35,885 nucleotides of DNA from CAWACC01 sp964390695 (lineage in GTDB: Bacteria > Chlamydiota > Chlamydiia > Chlamydiales > Parachlamydiaceae): the NCBI GenBank assembly GCA_964390695.1, contig CAYMKI010000013.1, forward strand, positions 1-35,885. Reading direction: 5' to 3'. The notes below the pieces were generated by a model. That model made no database searches, was not told the origin of the DNA, and saw only the letters and a program-made list of their open reading frames with translations. A program made the translations under genes and the position numbers. Below are positions 25,219 to 34,227 of the stretch, piece after piece (position 1 is the first letter of the stretch; each line of letters opens with the position of its first letter).

Positions 25219-25824
25219 TCATTTTTTTAGCCTGAACCTCCAGGGAAGCCAAGCATCTTCGCCTGCATAATCGATGCCGATGCGCGGTCCGCTGATAATC
25301 TCGCTTTCGGCTACCAACACTCCACGGTCTTCGATCCAAATGTGCGGTCCCAATAAAGAAAGTCCGTTGTGTATTTTGGCAATGCCCAGTGCCTGGGACA
25401 AGGATCCTGGGCCTGAAGCTAAGGCAGGTGTCTGGGTGTCTTTTTTTCTTCTGGATACCATGACTTCGACACCTATTTCAGGTTCTATGGCCCTAATCAA
25501 GATTGCGTGAGGTATGCCTTCCCCATGGGTCACAACATTAAACATCGCATGCATGCCATAACAAATATAAACGTAGCATATTCCGCCTTTATGGTACATG
25601 ACTTCGTTGCGTGGGGTGCGCCGACCTCCATAGGCATGCGAGGCCTTATCTTCAGGACCTCGATAAGCCTCGGTTTCAATGATTTTGCCTCCGGTTAGCA
25701 TACCTTGAAAATGGGTGAAGAGGTACTTGCCTAGAAGGTCGCGACTTACCTGCACCACATCCTCTTGGAGGTAAAACTCTAAGGGCAGAGGAGCTAATGT
25801 AAGGTTACGACCGGATTCCCTCAT
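25219..25824 (-). CDS. 3-methyladenine DNA glycosylase (AAG/Mpg family)
   Basis: This base-excision repair enzyme removes alkylated purines such as 3-methyladenine. The 201-aa product has the AAG-family core: DLLGKYLFTHF, KIIETEAYRGPEDKASHAYG (catalytic Glu in the ETEAY motif), RNEVMYHKGGICYVYICYGM, HAMFNVVTHGEG and HAILIRAIEP. This is the eukaryotic-type Mpg fold found in Bacillus and Chlamydiae, unrelated to E. coli AlkA or Tag. Its ATG overlaps the rnr stop as ATGA, so translation is coupled to rnr. Confidence 0.93.
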   Translation of the reverse strand: MRESGRNLTLAPLPLEFYLQEDVVQVSRDLLGKYLFTHFQGMLTGGKIIETEAYRGPEDKASHAYGGRRTPRNEVMYHKGGICYVYICYGMHAMFNVVTHGEGIPHAILIRAIEPEIGVEVMVSRRKKDTQTPALASGPGSLSQALGIAKIHNGLSLLGPHIWIEDRGVLVAESEIISGPRIGIDYAGEDAWLPWRFRLKK

Positions 25825-28163
25825 GATTTTTTTGTTTTTGTCTTTTTCTTTTGGGCAGCTTGGGTCTTCCTCTTTGTTTTGGTTTTGGCTGCTGTTTTGC
25901 GGGTGGGTTTAGTTTTTGATTTGGGGCTGGCTTTCTTGGCACCTTTGACAGGGTTAGCGCTTTTTGTTGTGCGAATAGGTGCCTTATCTGTTTTTTGCTC
26001 TCTGCCGCCCACTAGGTTCCAAATGGTTTCCTGCTGGATGAAGTTAACCTCTTTAAGCATCACAAAGATACGGTTGCCGCTGGCATGGATATGGCCTTCA
26101 TGCCTGCCTTTCAGATGTTCTTGCTGTTCGTCGAAGACGAAATAGTCGTTCTCTAATTCTGAAATATGTAAAAAGCTCTCCAGCATCAGGTCTAAAATTT
26201 CAAAGTAGATCCCGAAAGGCTTCACGCGTGTGATGATAGCTTCATACTGCTTCTTCGGGTCTTTATCTTGCCAGTTCTTAAGCAGGCGCAGTTTCTTCAA
26301 TACTTTGACGCTGCCTTCGGCTTTGGCGCTGGCGCGTTCTTGTTCGGAACACTGGAGGGTGATCGATTCCAGGCTTTCGCGGTCGCTGACTTCTCCAAAT
26401 AAGGTCCTATGTACAATCAGGTCTATATAACGTCTGATCGGGCTGGTGAAGTGGCAATAATGAGTCAACCCTAAGCCATAGTGGCCGATGTTGTCGGCAG
26501 AATATACAGCCAGGCGCATGCGTTTGATATAGCTGGTGGCTAGATACTGGCCATAGGGGGTTTGAGAGGCCTCTTCAAAAAGGGTTTGCATTTCCCGAGA
26601 AGTGGGGATTTCGGAGAGGTTGTATCCAAAGTTACGAACCAGCATGGAGAAATCTTTCATGTTATCTTCAGAAGGCTCGTCATGGATGCGATAGGGCAGC
26701 CCTTTGCCTTCTACGGTCAAATGTGTGGCCACGACTTCATTGGTCTTGAGCATGAACTCTTCGATCAGCTGATGGGTTTCGTCGTATTCTATATGGTCTA
26801 AACCTGTCGGGATGCCCTTTTCATTCACTAAGACCATAAGCTCGGGCATGGCGAATTCCAAGCTTCCGCGTTCATAACGTTTGACTTTTAGGAGTTTGCA
26901 CAGTTCGAGCATGAGCTGTAAATTTTTTAGGAAGGGGCTCTTTTTCTTGCCGTCCAGGATCTGCTTGGCTTCCCGGTAGGTGAAGCGTTTGCGGCTTTTG
27001 ATCACTGAACGCGCGATGCGGTAGTTGATCATATTTCCAGAGGGATCGAATTCCATTAAAACAGAAGCTGTCAAGCGGTTGACGTTGGGCTTTAAGCTGC
27101 AGAGGTGGCTGGACAACTCATGCGGGAGCATGGGCAAGCAATAGCCAGGAAAATACGTGGAGTTGCATCGTTGTTTGGCTTCATTGTCCAAGTAAGATCC
27201 AGGAGTGACATAATGTGCAACGTCGGCGATATGAACGCCTAGATGGTAATGCCCTTTTTCATCTTTGGTTAAGTTGACGGCGTCGTCAAAGTCTTTAGCG
27301 GTGTCGGGATCTATGGTAAAGCATTCCAGATGCCTGAGATCTTCGCGTTGTTTGATATCTTTAACGGTGACTCTGCTGCCGTACTCTTTGGCCTGTTCTA
27401 GGGCTTTAACCGGAAAGGTTGAGCGTAGCTGGAATTCTTCGATAGCTGCTGGAATATCACAAGAGGGGTCGGAGATGTGCCCGATATAGCTTGCCATTTG
27501 GCAGAGAGTATGGGACTGCTTGCTGCCCCATTCGATGACTTCCATGACGATACGGTCGCCCTCTCGGAGGGTTCTGTCTTTGGGAGGTTGTACGCTGATT
27601 TTCTGCGTGTTTCCTAAGAGGGGGGCGTAGGCTAGGATTTCGCCATAAGGTTCGGCTTGGGTGATGATTCCGGCGACATGTGTGCGCCCTCTGGATAAGA
27701 TCGATACCACTTTGCCTTCGGGACCTTTTTCTGAGACGACTTCGGTGTTTACCAAAACTTCTACAGAGTCTCCATCCACAGCATTTAAAGTGAGATGCTT
27801 CGGTATGAAAATATCTTCGGGATATAGATTGGTATCGTCTGGACGCAAGAAGCCAAACCCTCTGTGGTGTACACTTAGGGTGCCTGTAACGGTGTTAGGA
27901 TGCGTGGTCTTCCAGATATATTTATGGTGGGATAGCTCAATCAAACCTTGTTGAATAAGTTCTTCCAGGATTTTCTCCAGTAATGGAGCATGCTGGGGTG
28001 CAAAGTGGAGGCGGCTGGAGAGTTGCTCCGCTGACATGGGCTTATAGCTTTTCCCGCTTAAGAACTGCTGCGTGGTTTTGAAAAGGTTCTGATATAACTT
28101 TTCCTGCTTGGTGGGTTTCTTTTCGGGCGTATTTTTTTTTGATTTATTGGATCGTTTTGACAT
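25821..28163 (-). CDS. rnr: Ribonuclease R (3'-5' exoribonuclease)
   Basis: This processive exonuclease degrades structured RNA. The 780-aa protein has a Lys-rich start, an N-terminal winged helix (about 30-100), cold-shock-like domains, the RNB catalytic domain with D285, D291, D293 and D294 in IDPDTAKDFDDA (the same spacing as D201/207/209/210 of RNase II), an S1 domain from about 650 (QYEAIITRVKPFGIYFEIL), and a strongly basic tail of about 50 residues rich in Lys, Thr and Ala. The basic tail and extra N-terminal domain favour RNase R over RNase II. It heads an operon with the glycosylase and two DUF502 genes, and is divergent from leuS. Confidence 0.95.
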   Translation of the reverse strand: MSKRSNKSKKNTPEKKPTKQEKLYQNLFKTTQQFLSGKSYKPMSAEQLSSRLHFAPQHAPLLEKILEELIQQGLIELSHHKYIWKTTHPNTVTGTLSVHHRGFGFLRPDDTNLYPEDIFIPKHLTLNAVDGDSVEVLVNTEVVSEKGPEGKVVSILSRGRTHVAGIITQAEPYGEILAYAPLLGNTQKISVQPPKDRTLREGDRIVMEVIEWGSKQSHTLCQMASYIGHISDPSCDIPAAIEEFQLRSTFPVKALEQAKEYGSRVTVKDIKQREDLRHLECFTIDPDTAKDFDDAVNLTKDEKGHYHLGVHIADVAHYVTPGSYLDNEAKQRCNSTYFPGYCLPMLPHELSSHLCSLKPNVNRLTASVLMEFDPSGNMINYRIARSVIKSRKRFTYREAKQILDGKKKSPFLKNLQLMLELCKLLKVKRYERGSLEFAMPELMVLVNEKGIPTGLDHIEYDETHQLIEEFMLKTNEVVATHLTVEGKGLPYRIHDEPSEDNMKDFSMLVRNFGYNLSEIPTSREMQTLFEEASQTPYGQYLATSYIKRMRLAVYSADNIGHYGLGLTHYCHFTSPIRRYIDLIVHRTLFGEVSDRESLESITLQCSEQERASAKAEGSVKVLKKLRLLKNWQDKDPKKQYEAIITRVKPFGIYFEILDLMLESFLHISELENDYFVFDEQQEHLKGRHEGHIHASGNRIFVMLKEVNFIQQETIWNLVGGREQKTDKAPIRTTKSANPVKGAKKASPKSKTKPTRKTAAKTKTKRKTQAAQKKKTKTKKS

Positions 28164-28181
28164 AGATTGATTTCATACTTT

Positions 28182-28211
28182 TTGGTATACTGTGATAAAC
28201 TTGCTTATAAC
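28182..28211 (+). promoter_or_regulatory. Predicted leuS promoter
   Basis: TTGGTA (28182-28187) and TATAAC (28206-28211) are separated by 18 bases, placing a start near 28218 and a 33-base leader before leuS. The rnr promoter must lie in the same 87-base divergent gap but I could not place it convincingly. No T-box or other leader structure was seen. Confidence 0.35.
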
Positions 28212-28250
28212 TTCAACTATAACACATTTGAAAGAAAGTAGATACATAAA

Positions 28251-30830
28251 ATGAATGCAAAATATGATCATAAAAAAATAGAGCCCAAATGGCAAAAGCG
28301 CTGGCTGGAAAATAAAACCTTTAAAGCTGTCTTAGATCCTTCAAAACCTAAGTATTACGTCCTTGACATGTTTCCTTACCCTTCAGGATCCGGACTCCAC
28401 GTCGGACACGTAGAAGGTTATACTGCCACCGATATCGTAGCGCGGCATAAAAGGCAAAAAGGATTTAACGTCTTGCATCCCATGGGATGGGATAGCTTTG
28501 GGTTGCCCGCCGAACAATACGCCATTCGCACCGGAACACATCCTGCCGTCACCACCCAAATAAATATAGACAATTTCCGCCGCCAGCTGCAATCCCTGGG
28601 ATTTAGCTATGACTGGGATCGCGAGGTTGCCACTAGTGATCCAAAATATTACAAATGGACGCAATGGATATTTACAAAGTTGTATGAAAAAGGTCTGGCC
28701 TATGAAGCGGATATGTATGTAAACTTTTGTCCCGCATTAGGTACGGTGTTGGCAAACGAAGAAGTGGAAAATGGCCGCTCCAAAGAGGGTGGGCATCTCG
28801 TCGAAAGAAAACCGTTGCGGCAATGGGTGCTCAAGATCACCTCCTATGCCGAACGCCTCATGGAAGATCTAAAGTTTGTCGACTGGCCTGAAAGCTTAAA
28901 GAAATTGCAGATCAATTGGATTGGCAAAAGCGAAGGTGCGCAAATTCAATTCAAAGTGAAAGGCAGCGAGGATCTGATCACCGTATTTACTACCCGACAC
29001 GATACGCTCTTTGGTTCCACCTTTATGGTTTTAGCTCCGGAGCACCCTCTAGTATCCAAAATCACTCCTTCCTCTCATCTTAAACAAGTGCAGGAATACC
29101 AGCGCCAAGCTTCTTTAAAAAGCGATTTAGACCGCACGGACCTGAATAAAAATAAAAGCGGCGTATTTACCGGGGCTTACGCTATAAATCCCGCCAATGG
29201 CCGTGAAATCCCTGTGTGGATATCCGATTATGTGCTAATGGGTTATGGCACTGGAGCCATTATGGCAGTGCCATCGCATGATGACCGCGACTTTGAGTTT
29301 GCTACGAAATATCACCTACCGATCATCCCGGTATTTGATCCGGATGTGGAAAATTATGCCGAACATGTACCTGCCGGAATCGACAAACAAACTTTCAGAA
29401 AGCAAGTGGTCGAAGGCAAACAGTGCTGGCTAGGAGAAGGGACCTATATCAACAGTCATCATGCCGATATCAGTTTGGATGGCATAACGGATATGGTTCA
29501 GGCTAAGCAGAAAATGGCAGCTTGGCTCGAAGCCAAAGGCGTAGGACAAGCCACGGTTTCCTATAAACTGCGCGACTGGCTGTTCTCCCGTCAGAGATAT
29601 TGGGGAGAGCCGTTCCCTATTTTGCACTTTGAAGATGGTTCGCAAAGGGCTTTAGGACTCGATGAGCTGCCCTTGACATTGCCCGAAATTCAAAACTTTA
29701 AACCTACCGATGAAGGCTTAAGTCCGCTCGCCCAAGCTAAAGAGTGGATTCATACCACGGATGCTAAAACCGGCAAGGCTGCCAGACGAGAAATAAATAC
29801 TATGCCCCAGTGGGCAGGCTCCTGCTGGTATTATCTGCGATTTTGCGATCCCCACAATGAGAATGCCGCCTGGAATCCCGAAGCAGAAAAATATTGGCTT
29901 CCTGTGGACTTGTACGTGGGAGGCGTGGAGCACGCCGTGCTGCATCTGCTATATGCAAGATTTTGGCATAAAGTCCTTTACGATTGCGGCCTGGTCACCA
30001 CCTTGGAACCCTTCCAAACACTGCGCAATCAGGGTATTATCATCTCCAGATCCTACCAAAATAGTCTAGGGGCTTATGTCGATCCTGAAAACGTCAAGGA
30101 AAAAGAAGGTGTTTATTACCATAAGGAGACCGGCGAAGTGCTGCGTTCCCAAGTGGAAAAAATGTCAAAATCAAAGCTCAACGGTGTAACTCCGGATGAT
30201 ATCATCGACGAATTTGGCGCAGACTCCTTGAGGATGTATGAGATGTTCATGGGGCCTTTAGAAAAAGAAAAGACCTGGAACACGGATGCGGTCAATGGCT
30301 GCCGCCGGTTTTTAGCGCGTTTTTATGAACTTGCCATATCGGAAAAGGTGAGCGATGAAGACACTCTGGAAGGTCTTAAATTAGCACATCGTCTGGCCCA
30401 CGGTGTAGAAAAAGATGTCGAAGCCCTGCAATTTAACACTGCTATAGCCAAAATGATGGAGTTTGTGAACGAATTTGTCAAACTACCAACCTATCCCAAA
30501 TCGGCGATTAAAATGGCAGTACAAGCTTTGATGCCATTTGCTCCGCATGTGGCGGAAGAAATATGGGAAATATTAGGATGCACTGAAAACTTGACCACAC
30601 ATCCTTATCCAGTAATCAATCCGAAATATCTGGAAGATGATGTGATTACTTATGTGGTCCAGGTCAACGGCAAACTAAGAGGTCGCTTTGATCTTCCCAA
30701 GGATCAAACCGAAGATGTCGTCATGAAGTCTGCCATGGCGAATCCGAACATCGCCAAGTATGTGGATGGTATGGAAATCGTCAAAGTCATATTTGTGTCC
30801 AATAAGCTCTTGAACCTGGTTGTTAAATAA
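28251..30830 (+). CDS. leuS: Leucyl-tRNA synthetase
   Basis: This class Ia synthetase charges tRNA-Leu. The 859-aa length is the bacterial norm (860 in E. coli). The HIGH motif is H50-V-G-H53 in SGSGLHVGHVEGYT, and KMSKS is at 637-641. The CP1 editing domain contains VFTTRHDTLFGST (residues 245-257), with His where most LeuRS have Pro in TTRPDT, and GYGTGAIMAVPSHDDRDFEF, the conserved Asp-containing editing block. The anticodon-binding and C-terminal domains are complete (VVQVNGKLRG, then KVIFVSNKLLNLVV). The ribosome-binding site is weak. Confidence 0.97.
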   Translation: MNAKYDHKKIEPKWQKRWLENKTFKAVLDPSKPKYYVLDMFPYPSGSGLHVGHVEGYTATDIVARHKRQKGFNVLHPMGWDSFGLPAEQYAIRTGTHPAVTTQINIDNFRRQLQSLGFSYDWDREVATSDPKYYKWTQWIFTKLYEKGLAYEADMYVNFCPALGTVLANEEVENGRSKEGGHLVERKPLRQWVLKITSYAERLMEDLKFVDWPESLKKLQINWIGKSEGAQIQFKVKGSEDLITVFTTRHDTLFGSTFMVLAPEHPLVSKITPSSHLKQVQEYQRQASLKSDLDRTDLNKNKSGVFTGAYAINPANGREIPVWISDYVLMGYGTGAIMAVPSHDDRDFEFATKYHLPIIPVFDPDVENYAEHVPAGIDKQTFRKQVVEGKQCWLGEGTYINSHHADISLDGITDMVQAKQKMAAWLEAKGVGQATVSYKLRDWLFSRQRYWGEPFPILHFEDGSQRALGLDELPLTLPEIQNFKPTDEGLSPLAQAKEWIHTTDAKTGKAARREINTMPQWAGSCWYYLRFCDPHNENAAWNPEAEKYWLPVDLYVGGVEHAVLHLLYARFWHKVLYDCGLVTTLEPFQTLRNQGIIISRSYQNSLGAYVDPENVKEKEGVYYHKETGEVLRSQVEKMSKSKLNGVTPDDIIDEFGADSLRMYEMFMGPLEKEKTWNTDAVNGCRRFLARFYELAISEKVSDEDTLEGLKLAHRLAHGVEKDVEALQFNTAIAKMMEFVNEFVKLPTYPKSAIKMAVQALMPFAPHVAEEIWEILGCTENLTTHPYPVINPKYLEDDVITYVVQVNGKLRGRFDLPKDQTEDVVMKSAMANPNIAKYVDGMEIVKVIFVSNKLLNLVVK

Positions 30831-30844
30831 TAATTGTTAAAAAA

Positions 30845-30873
30845 TTGACTTTTTTTTCTGATCCTCCTAGAGT
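30845..30873 (+). promoter_or_regulatory. Predicted promoter of the 254-aa hypothetical gene
   Basis: TTGACT (30845-30850) and TAGAGT (30868-30873) with a 17-base spacer. The start site would fall near 30880, at the left arm of the hairpin that follows. Confidence 0.45.
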
Positions 30874-30875
30874 TA

Positions 30876-30904
30876 GAAAGCTAGCCATTTTTAGGCTAGC
30901 TTTC
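30876..30904 (+). promoter_or_regulatory. Perfect 11-bp hairpin between leuS and the next gene
   Basis: GAAAGCTAGCC (30876-30886) pairs perfectly with GGCTAGCTTTC (30894-30904) across the loop ATTTTTA. No T tract follows (GAAAAAACA does), so it is not a standard terminator. It lies 25 bases before the ATG at 30930 and just past the predicted -10, so it could be a 5' mRNA-stabilising stem; a leuS 3' end role remains possible. Confidence 0.55.
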
Positions 30905-30929
30905 GAAAAAACAATATCAAGGAGCGAAC

Positions 30930-31694
30930 ATGAATACCGTAAATTTCAATGCCTTTATCCAGCAAAATTATACAACAGAATTTAAGGGCTCTGAGGTGGA
31001 TGTAAACGATTTGACATCTGTCTCGGAGTTTTTCCTCGTCACAAAACATGGTTCAAATGGGCATGTTCAACTCAATTCACTCTTTATTAATACGTTTGCC
31101 AAAGAAGATGATGCTGTATTGGTAGAATCCATGCCTTCAATGCAAGAGGTAAAGCCAGAGGATACACTACAAACTGTATGGCTAAATACCAAAGCTAAAA
31201 TTTTGGGATGGGATATAGGGACTGTCGATAAAATCATCACTTCTAAAAAAATGCTTAAAGTAGGAAAACTAGAATTACAAGCTCAGTTGCTGTTGAAAGA
31301 AGGTCAGAGCCTTAATTCTAGCGGACAGCAAAATGATTTAGATGAAAAGTTGATTCTTATTGCAGAAAAAGTTCTTAGCCTTGCGCCTACCCTTAATATG
31401 CAGAAGGCTTTAGGGGATATCGTTGATAAATATGAAGCTAGAACTAAATCTATAGCCGAATCTACGCAAACTGCAAGCAAGGGTTTTAAACGTGTTTTTC
31501 AGATAGTTCCAGAGCTTTATTTTAAAAACGAAATGAAAGATCCTCGAGTTTCTTGCGAAAAATTAAAAGAATTTCTAGTTGATAGGAATGTAGTAGTCCT
31601 CTTCCCTAAGGAAGAAGCCGTAAAGGAAAAGGGGCAAGAACTTTCGGATAAATTGACTTCGATCTACCAAAGAGTCTTGGCTAAATCAGAATAA
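30930..31694 (+). CDS. Hypothetical protein, 254 aa
   Basis: I cannot assign a family. The product is soluble, without a signal peptide or membrane segment. The N-terminal half has a pattern (FFLVTKHGSNGHVQLNSLFI, DDAVLVESMPSMQEV, then AKILGWDIGTVDK) with alternating hydrophobic strands and a short polar motif at each end, suggesting an alpha/beta enzyme-like fold; the C-terminal half is helical and Lys/Glu-rich. AAGGAG lies six bases before the ATG. It is more AT-rich than leuS and is convergent with the LOG-like gene, whose stop is two bases away. A host-directed function is possible but unproven. Confidence 0.8.
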   Translation: MNTVNFNAFIQQNYTTEFKGSEVDVNDLTSVSEFFLVTKHGSNGHVQLNSLFINTFAKEDDAVLVESMPSMQEVKPEDTLQTVWLNTKAKILGWDIGTVDKIITSKKMLKVGKLELQAQLLLKEGQSLNSSGQQNDLDEKLILIAEKVLSLAPTLNMQKALGDIVDKYEARTKSIAESTQTASKGFKRVFQIVPELYFKNEMKDPRVSCEKLKEFLVDRNVVVLFPKEEAVKEKGQELSDKLTSIYQRVLAKSE

Positions 31695-31695
31695 C

Positions 31696-33819
31696 TCATG
31701 ACACCGAAACAAACCCTTCCGGATATATAGGAGCATCTTTGCCTATAGGGAGGGTTTTATTGAAAAATTCTCGGTAGACTTTAAGTCCTTGCTCTGCCGT
31801 TTGCACGCAATAAAAGCAGTTGCTGATCCATTCAGAACCTTTGATAGTGCCCGTATCCAAGTTGCATTTAAAGCGGTTTGAGATCTTCTTCTGCCAGTAT
31901 TCAACAGGACCAAAAAGCAGGACGGGAGCTGGAGGCACGGCGCCAACCTTCATCCTGACTTCTTCTAAGCTGTATTCGAAATCGGTGCCAATGCCTCCGG
32001 TTAGGAATATGGGAAAATTTAAGTTGAATTCCGCTTGGCGTTCCACGAGTTTGTCCAAGCGATAGGTCATTTTGGCTTGGATATAGGGATTTTGCTTCTG
32101 TTCGTTGACGACAGAGGTGTCTTTCTGGCGAAAATCTACGATATTGGCACAGGAAAGGATGTTCAACTCCTTGGCGACGCGGTTGCCGACTTCCATGGCT
32201 CCTGGGCCTCCGCCTGTGACTAAAGCCAAGGGGGTGTTTTTGTTCAGCATGGGGTGGTTGACTTGGGATTTTAAATCGAGGATCCCTTGCATTAGTTTGC
32301 GTAATTCTTGTTCAAAGCCGCCCTCTAAAAGATTAGAGCCATAGATACCGAACACTGTGGACTTCATAAAGGTATCCACTTCTTTCAATGGCACAAACAT
32401 ACCTGAATCTCGGTCCTGTTTTTGACAATACTGCAGAATCGTTTTAGTGGTTTCATCTACCCAAAACACGGGGATGGCGAATTTGTCCAAATCGTGCAGC
32501 AAGGCCCGGTCTTCTGCGGAGAAGAAATTCTGATGGGAATGAGAGGGGTATTGGAAATATATGCCTTTCAAACAGCGTTGGACCTGATCGCTGAGCAGCA
32601 TACGCTTCATCAGAGGAGATGGGAAATATCTGGTCAACAAAATACCTTGGCTGGTGATGTACCCGCTGTCAATGTTTTTCAGGAAGGGATAGGATGACTG
32701 CTGCTCGATGTAGCGTTCGACCATCAGGGCCTGGCGGGCGCCATGGTGAGGTCCCGGAAATTCATGCTGGCGAGGTTCACGCACAATCCAATCTTCGGAT
32801 GTCAAATTAAGCATCTGCGTGCCTTTAACGATAAAGACTGAGGCGCCGCTTTCTTTGGGAAGAGGTGCTGTTTGAAAAGCTTTAAAGAGCGTGTTGCTGT
32901 CTTCAAGGCAGGATTGCAGCTGATCTCTATCGGAGAAGAAAACGTGTTCTCTATAAGGTTCCAAGGTGTAAAATTCTAGCGGAATGTCAGTAAGTTCGCG
33001 TACGCTGCTGCCATAGAGCTCGTAAATATCTCCGGATGCCTGCGTGTCTGGTTGCAGAATGGATGCAGACGTGTGATGATACCCATAAGACAGTAAGTTT
33101 TCGACTACGCGGCCATATACCGTGCGGATGTGCAAGGGGAGTGTGCGTACCAGCAAGATTTCATCGGCGTCTACATTTCTTGGAGAGTAAGGCTTCCAAG
33201 TTTGGTGCAGCCTAAGCAGCTCCCGAACGGCGATTTTAGAGTTCAACGCTTTGGCTATGGTTGGCAAAAAACCATGGATCGATTCTTCGTACTGGATTCT
33301 TCCGTTGAGTAAACTGAGATAGGCCACGGTGCGGCCTTCGACTTTTTCAAGGATCAGATCTTTGCTACCTTGGAGGCCTCCTAATGAAAGCAAGGGCCTT
33401 CCCCACCGGTCGGAGCGCCCGAACATTCTATCTAGATAATCCGGATCGCGCACCCTGCGTCTTTCATCTGCGGCAAAAAGTTTGCCGATAAAGGCCCCCA
33501 CCTGGATATAGGCGAGGAGTTCGACGGCCAGCTTGCCGATAGCTGTCAGTTCTAACGTCACTTCGGCACACCGTCTGGTCTTGTCGAGCTCAACTTTTAT
33601 GTCTGAGCTATTCAATCCAATTTGAGCCAGCGTGCTCTTGATATTAAAGAACACGGATTGTTTATCGATGTGGAAACCCACAAAGTTAGGCTGTATATTT
33701 TCAATGAAAACCGTGGCCTCAACTTTTTTATCGGAGAGCTTGGTGAGGTTGGTGACAGCTCCATCCGGAGTCACAAGGTCAAAATATTTGAATTCAAATA
33801 AAGTATCCATGGGGCACAT
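31696..33819 (-). CDS. Large protein with C-terminal LOG-like Rossmann domain
   Basis: The last ~240 residues of this 707-aa protein match the LOG/nucleotide 5'-monophosphate nucleosidase superfamily: FGIYGSNLLEGGFEQELRKL, the GGGPGAME phosphate-binding loop (about residue 537), and TGGIGTDFEYSLEEVR (about 607-621), a variant of PGGxGTxxE in which Pro is Thr. The first ~450 residues form a region I do not recognise, with no signal peptide or membrane helix. Activity toward purine/pyrimidine nucleotides or cytokinin-like compounds is possible but the altered motif leaves it open. The start is uncertain: ATG at 33819 or ATG at 33810; neither has a good ribosome-binding site, and the promoter at 33847-33875 fits both. 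Confidence 0.8.
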   Translation of the reverse strand: MCPMDTLFEFKYFDLVTPDGAVTNLTKLSDKKVEATVFIENIQPNFVGFHIDKQSVFFNIKSTLAQIGLNSSDIKVELDKTRRCAEVTLELTAIGKLAVELLAYIQVGAFIGKLFAADERRRVRDPDYLDRMFGRSDRWGRPLLSLGGLQGSKDLILEKVEGRTVAYLSLLNGRIQYEESIHGFLPTIAKALNSKIAVRELLRLHQTWKPYSPRNVDADEILLVRTLPLHIRTVYGRVVENLLSYGYHHTSASILQPDTQASGDIYELYGSSVRELTDIPLEFYTLEPYREHVFFSDRDQLQSCLEDSNTLFKAFQTAPLPKESGASVFIVKGTQMLNLTSEDWIVREPRQHEFPGPHHGARQALMVERYIEQQSSYPFLKNIDSGYITSQGILLTRYFPSPLMKRMLLSDQVQRCLKGIYFQYPSHSHQNFFSAEDRALLHDLDKFAIPVFWVDETTKTILQYCQKQDRDSGMFVPLKEVDTFMKSTVFGIYGSNLLEGGFEQELRKLMQGILDLKSQVNHPMLNKNTPLALVTGGGPGAMEVGNRVAKELNILSCANIVDFRQKDTSVVNEQKQNPYIQAKMTYRLDKLVERQAEFNLNFPIFLTGGIGTDFEYSLEEVRMKVGAVPPAPVLLFGPVEYWQKKISNRFKCNLDTGTIKGSEWISNCFYCVQTAEQGLKVYREFFNKTLPIGKDAPIYPEGFVSVS

Positions 33820-33846
33820 CAAGTTGTAAAGGTGAGTTTTAACCGA

Positions 33847-33875
33847 ATTCTAGCGTAAATAGAGTTAGTTGACTA
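33847..33875 (-). promoter_or_regulatory. Predicted promoter of the LOG-like gene
   Basis: On the minus strand, TAGTCA (33870-33875) and TAGAAT (33847-33852) are separated by 17 bases, giving a start near 33840 and a leader of about 20 bases. Confidence 0.45.
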
Positions 33876-33913
33876 GGTGAATTTCTCATCAGTAAATCGG
33901 TCGAGTTAATAAC

Positions 33914-33931
33914 GTACGCAATATGTACGCA
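33914..33931. promoter_or_regulatory. Direct repeat GTACGCA spaced by one helical turn
   Basis: GTACGCA occurs at 33914-33920 and 33925-33931, an 11-base period, about 75-90 bases upstream of the predicted start of the LOG-like gene. Such phased direct repeats are typical of a regulator site, but no factor is known. Confidence 0.35.
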
Positions 33932-34227
33932 TTTTTATGTAACTTATTGAAATCAATAGGTAAATTTTGTGGAAAACTTGTTAATAAAATGTTAGCAAAA
34001 AATTCCTTTGCACTCAAAAATCTACTTTAAATATATGTGTATGATTGTTGTTATTCTGGGAAAAACAGTTTTATGTAACTGATATTCAAATACATAAAAA
34101 ATAATATAGCAAAGATATTCAACTGGAACGGTTTAAATCCTAAAACTACCGTTGAGGTGTTCATAACTCATGATCAAAATTGTTTAAAGCGTATATATGG
34201 GCATATCACTTGAAATGCAGATAAATG

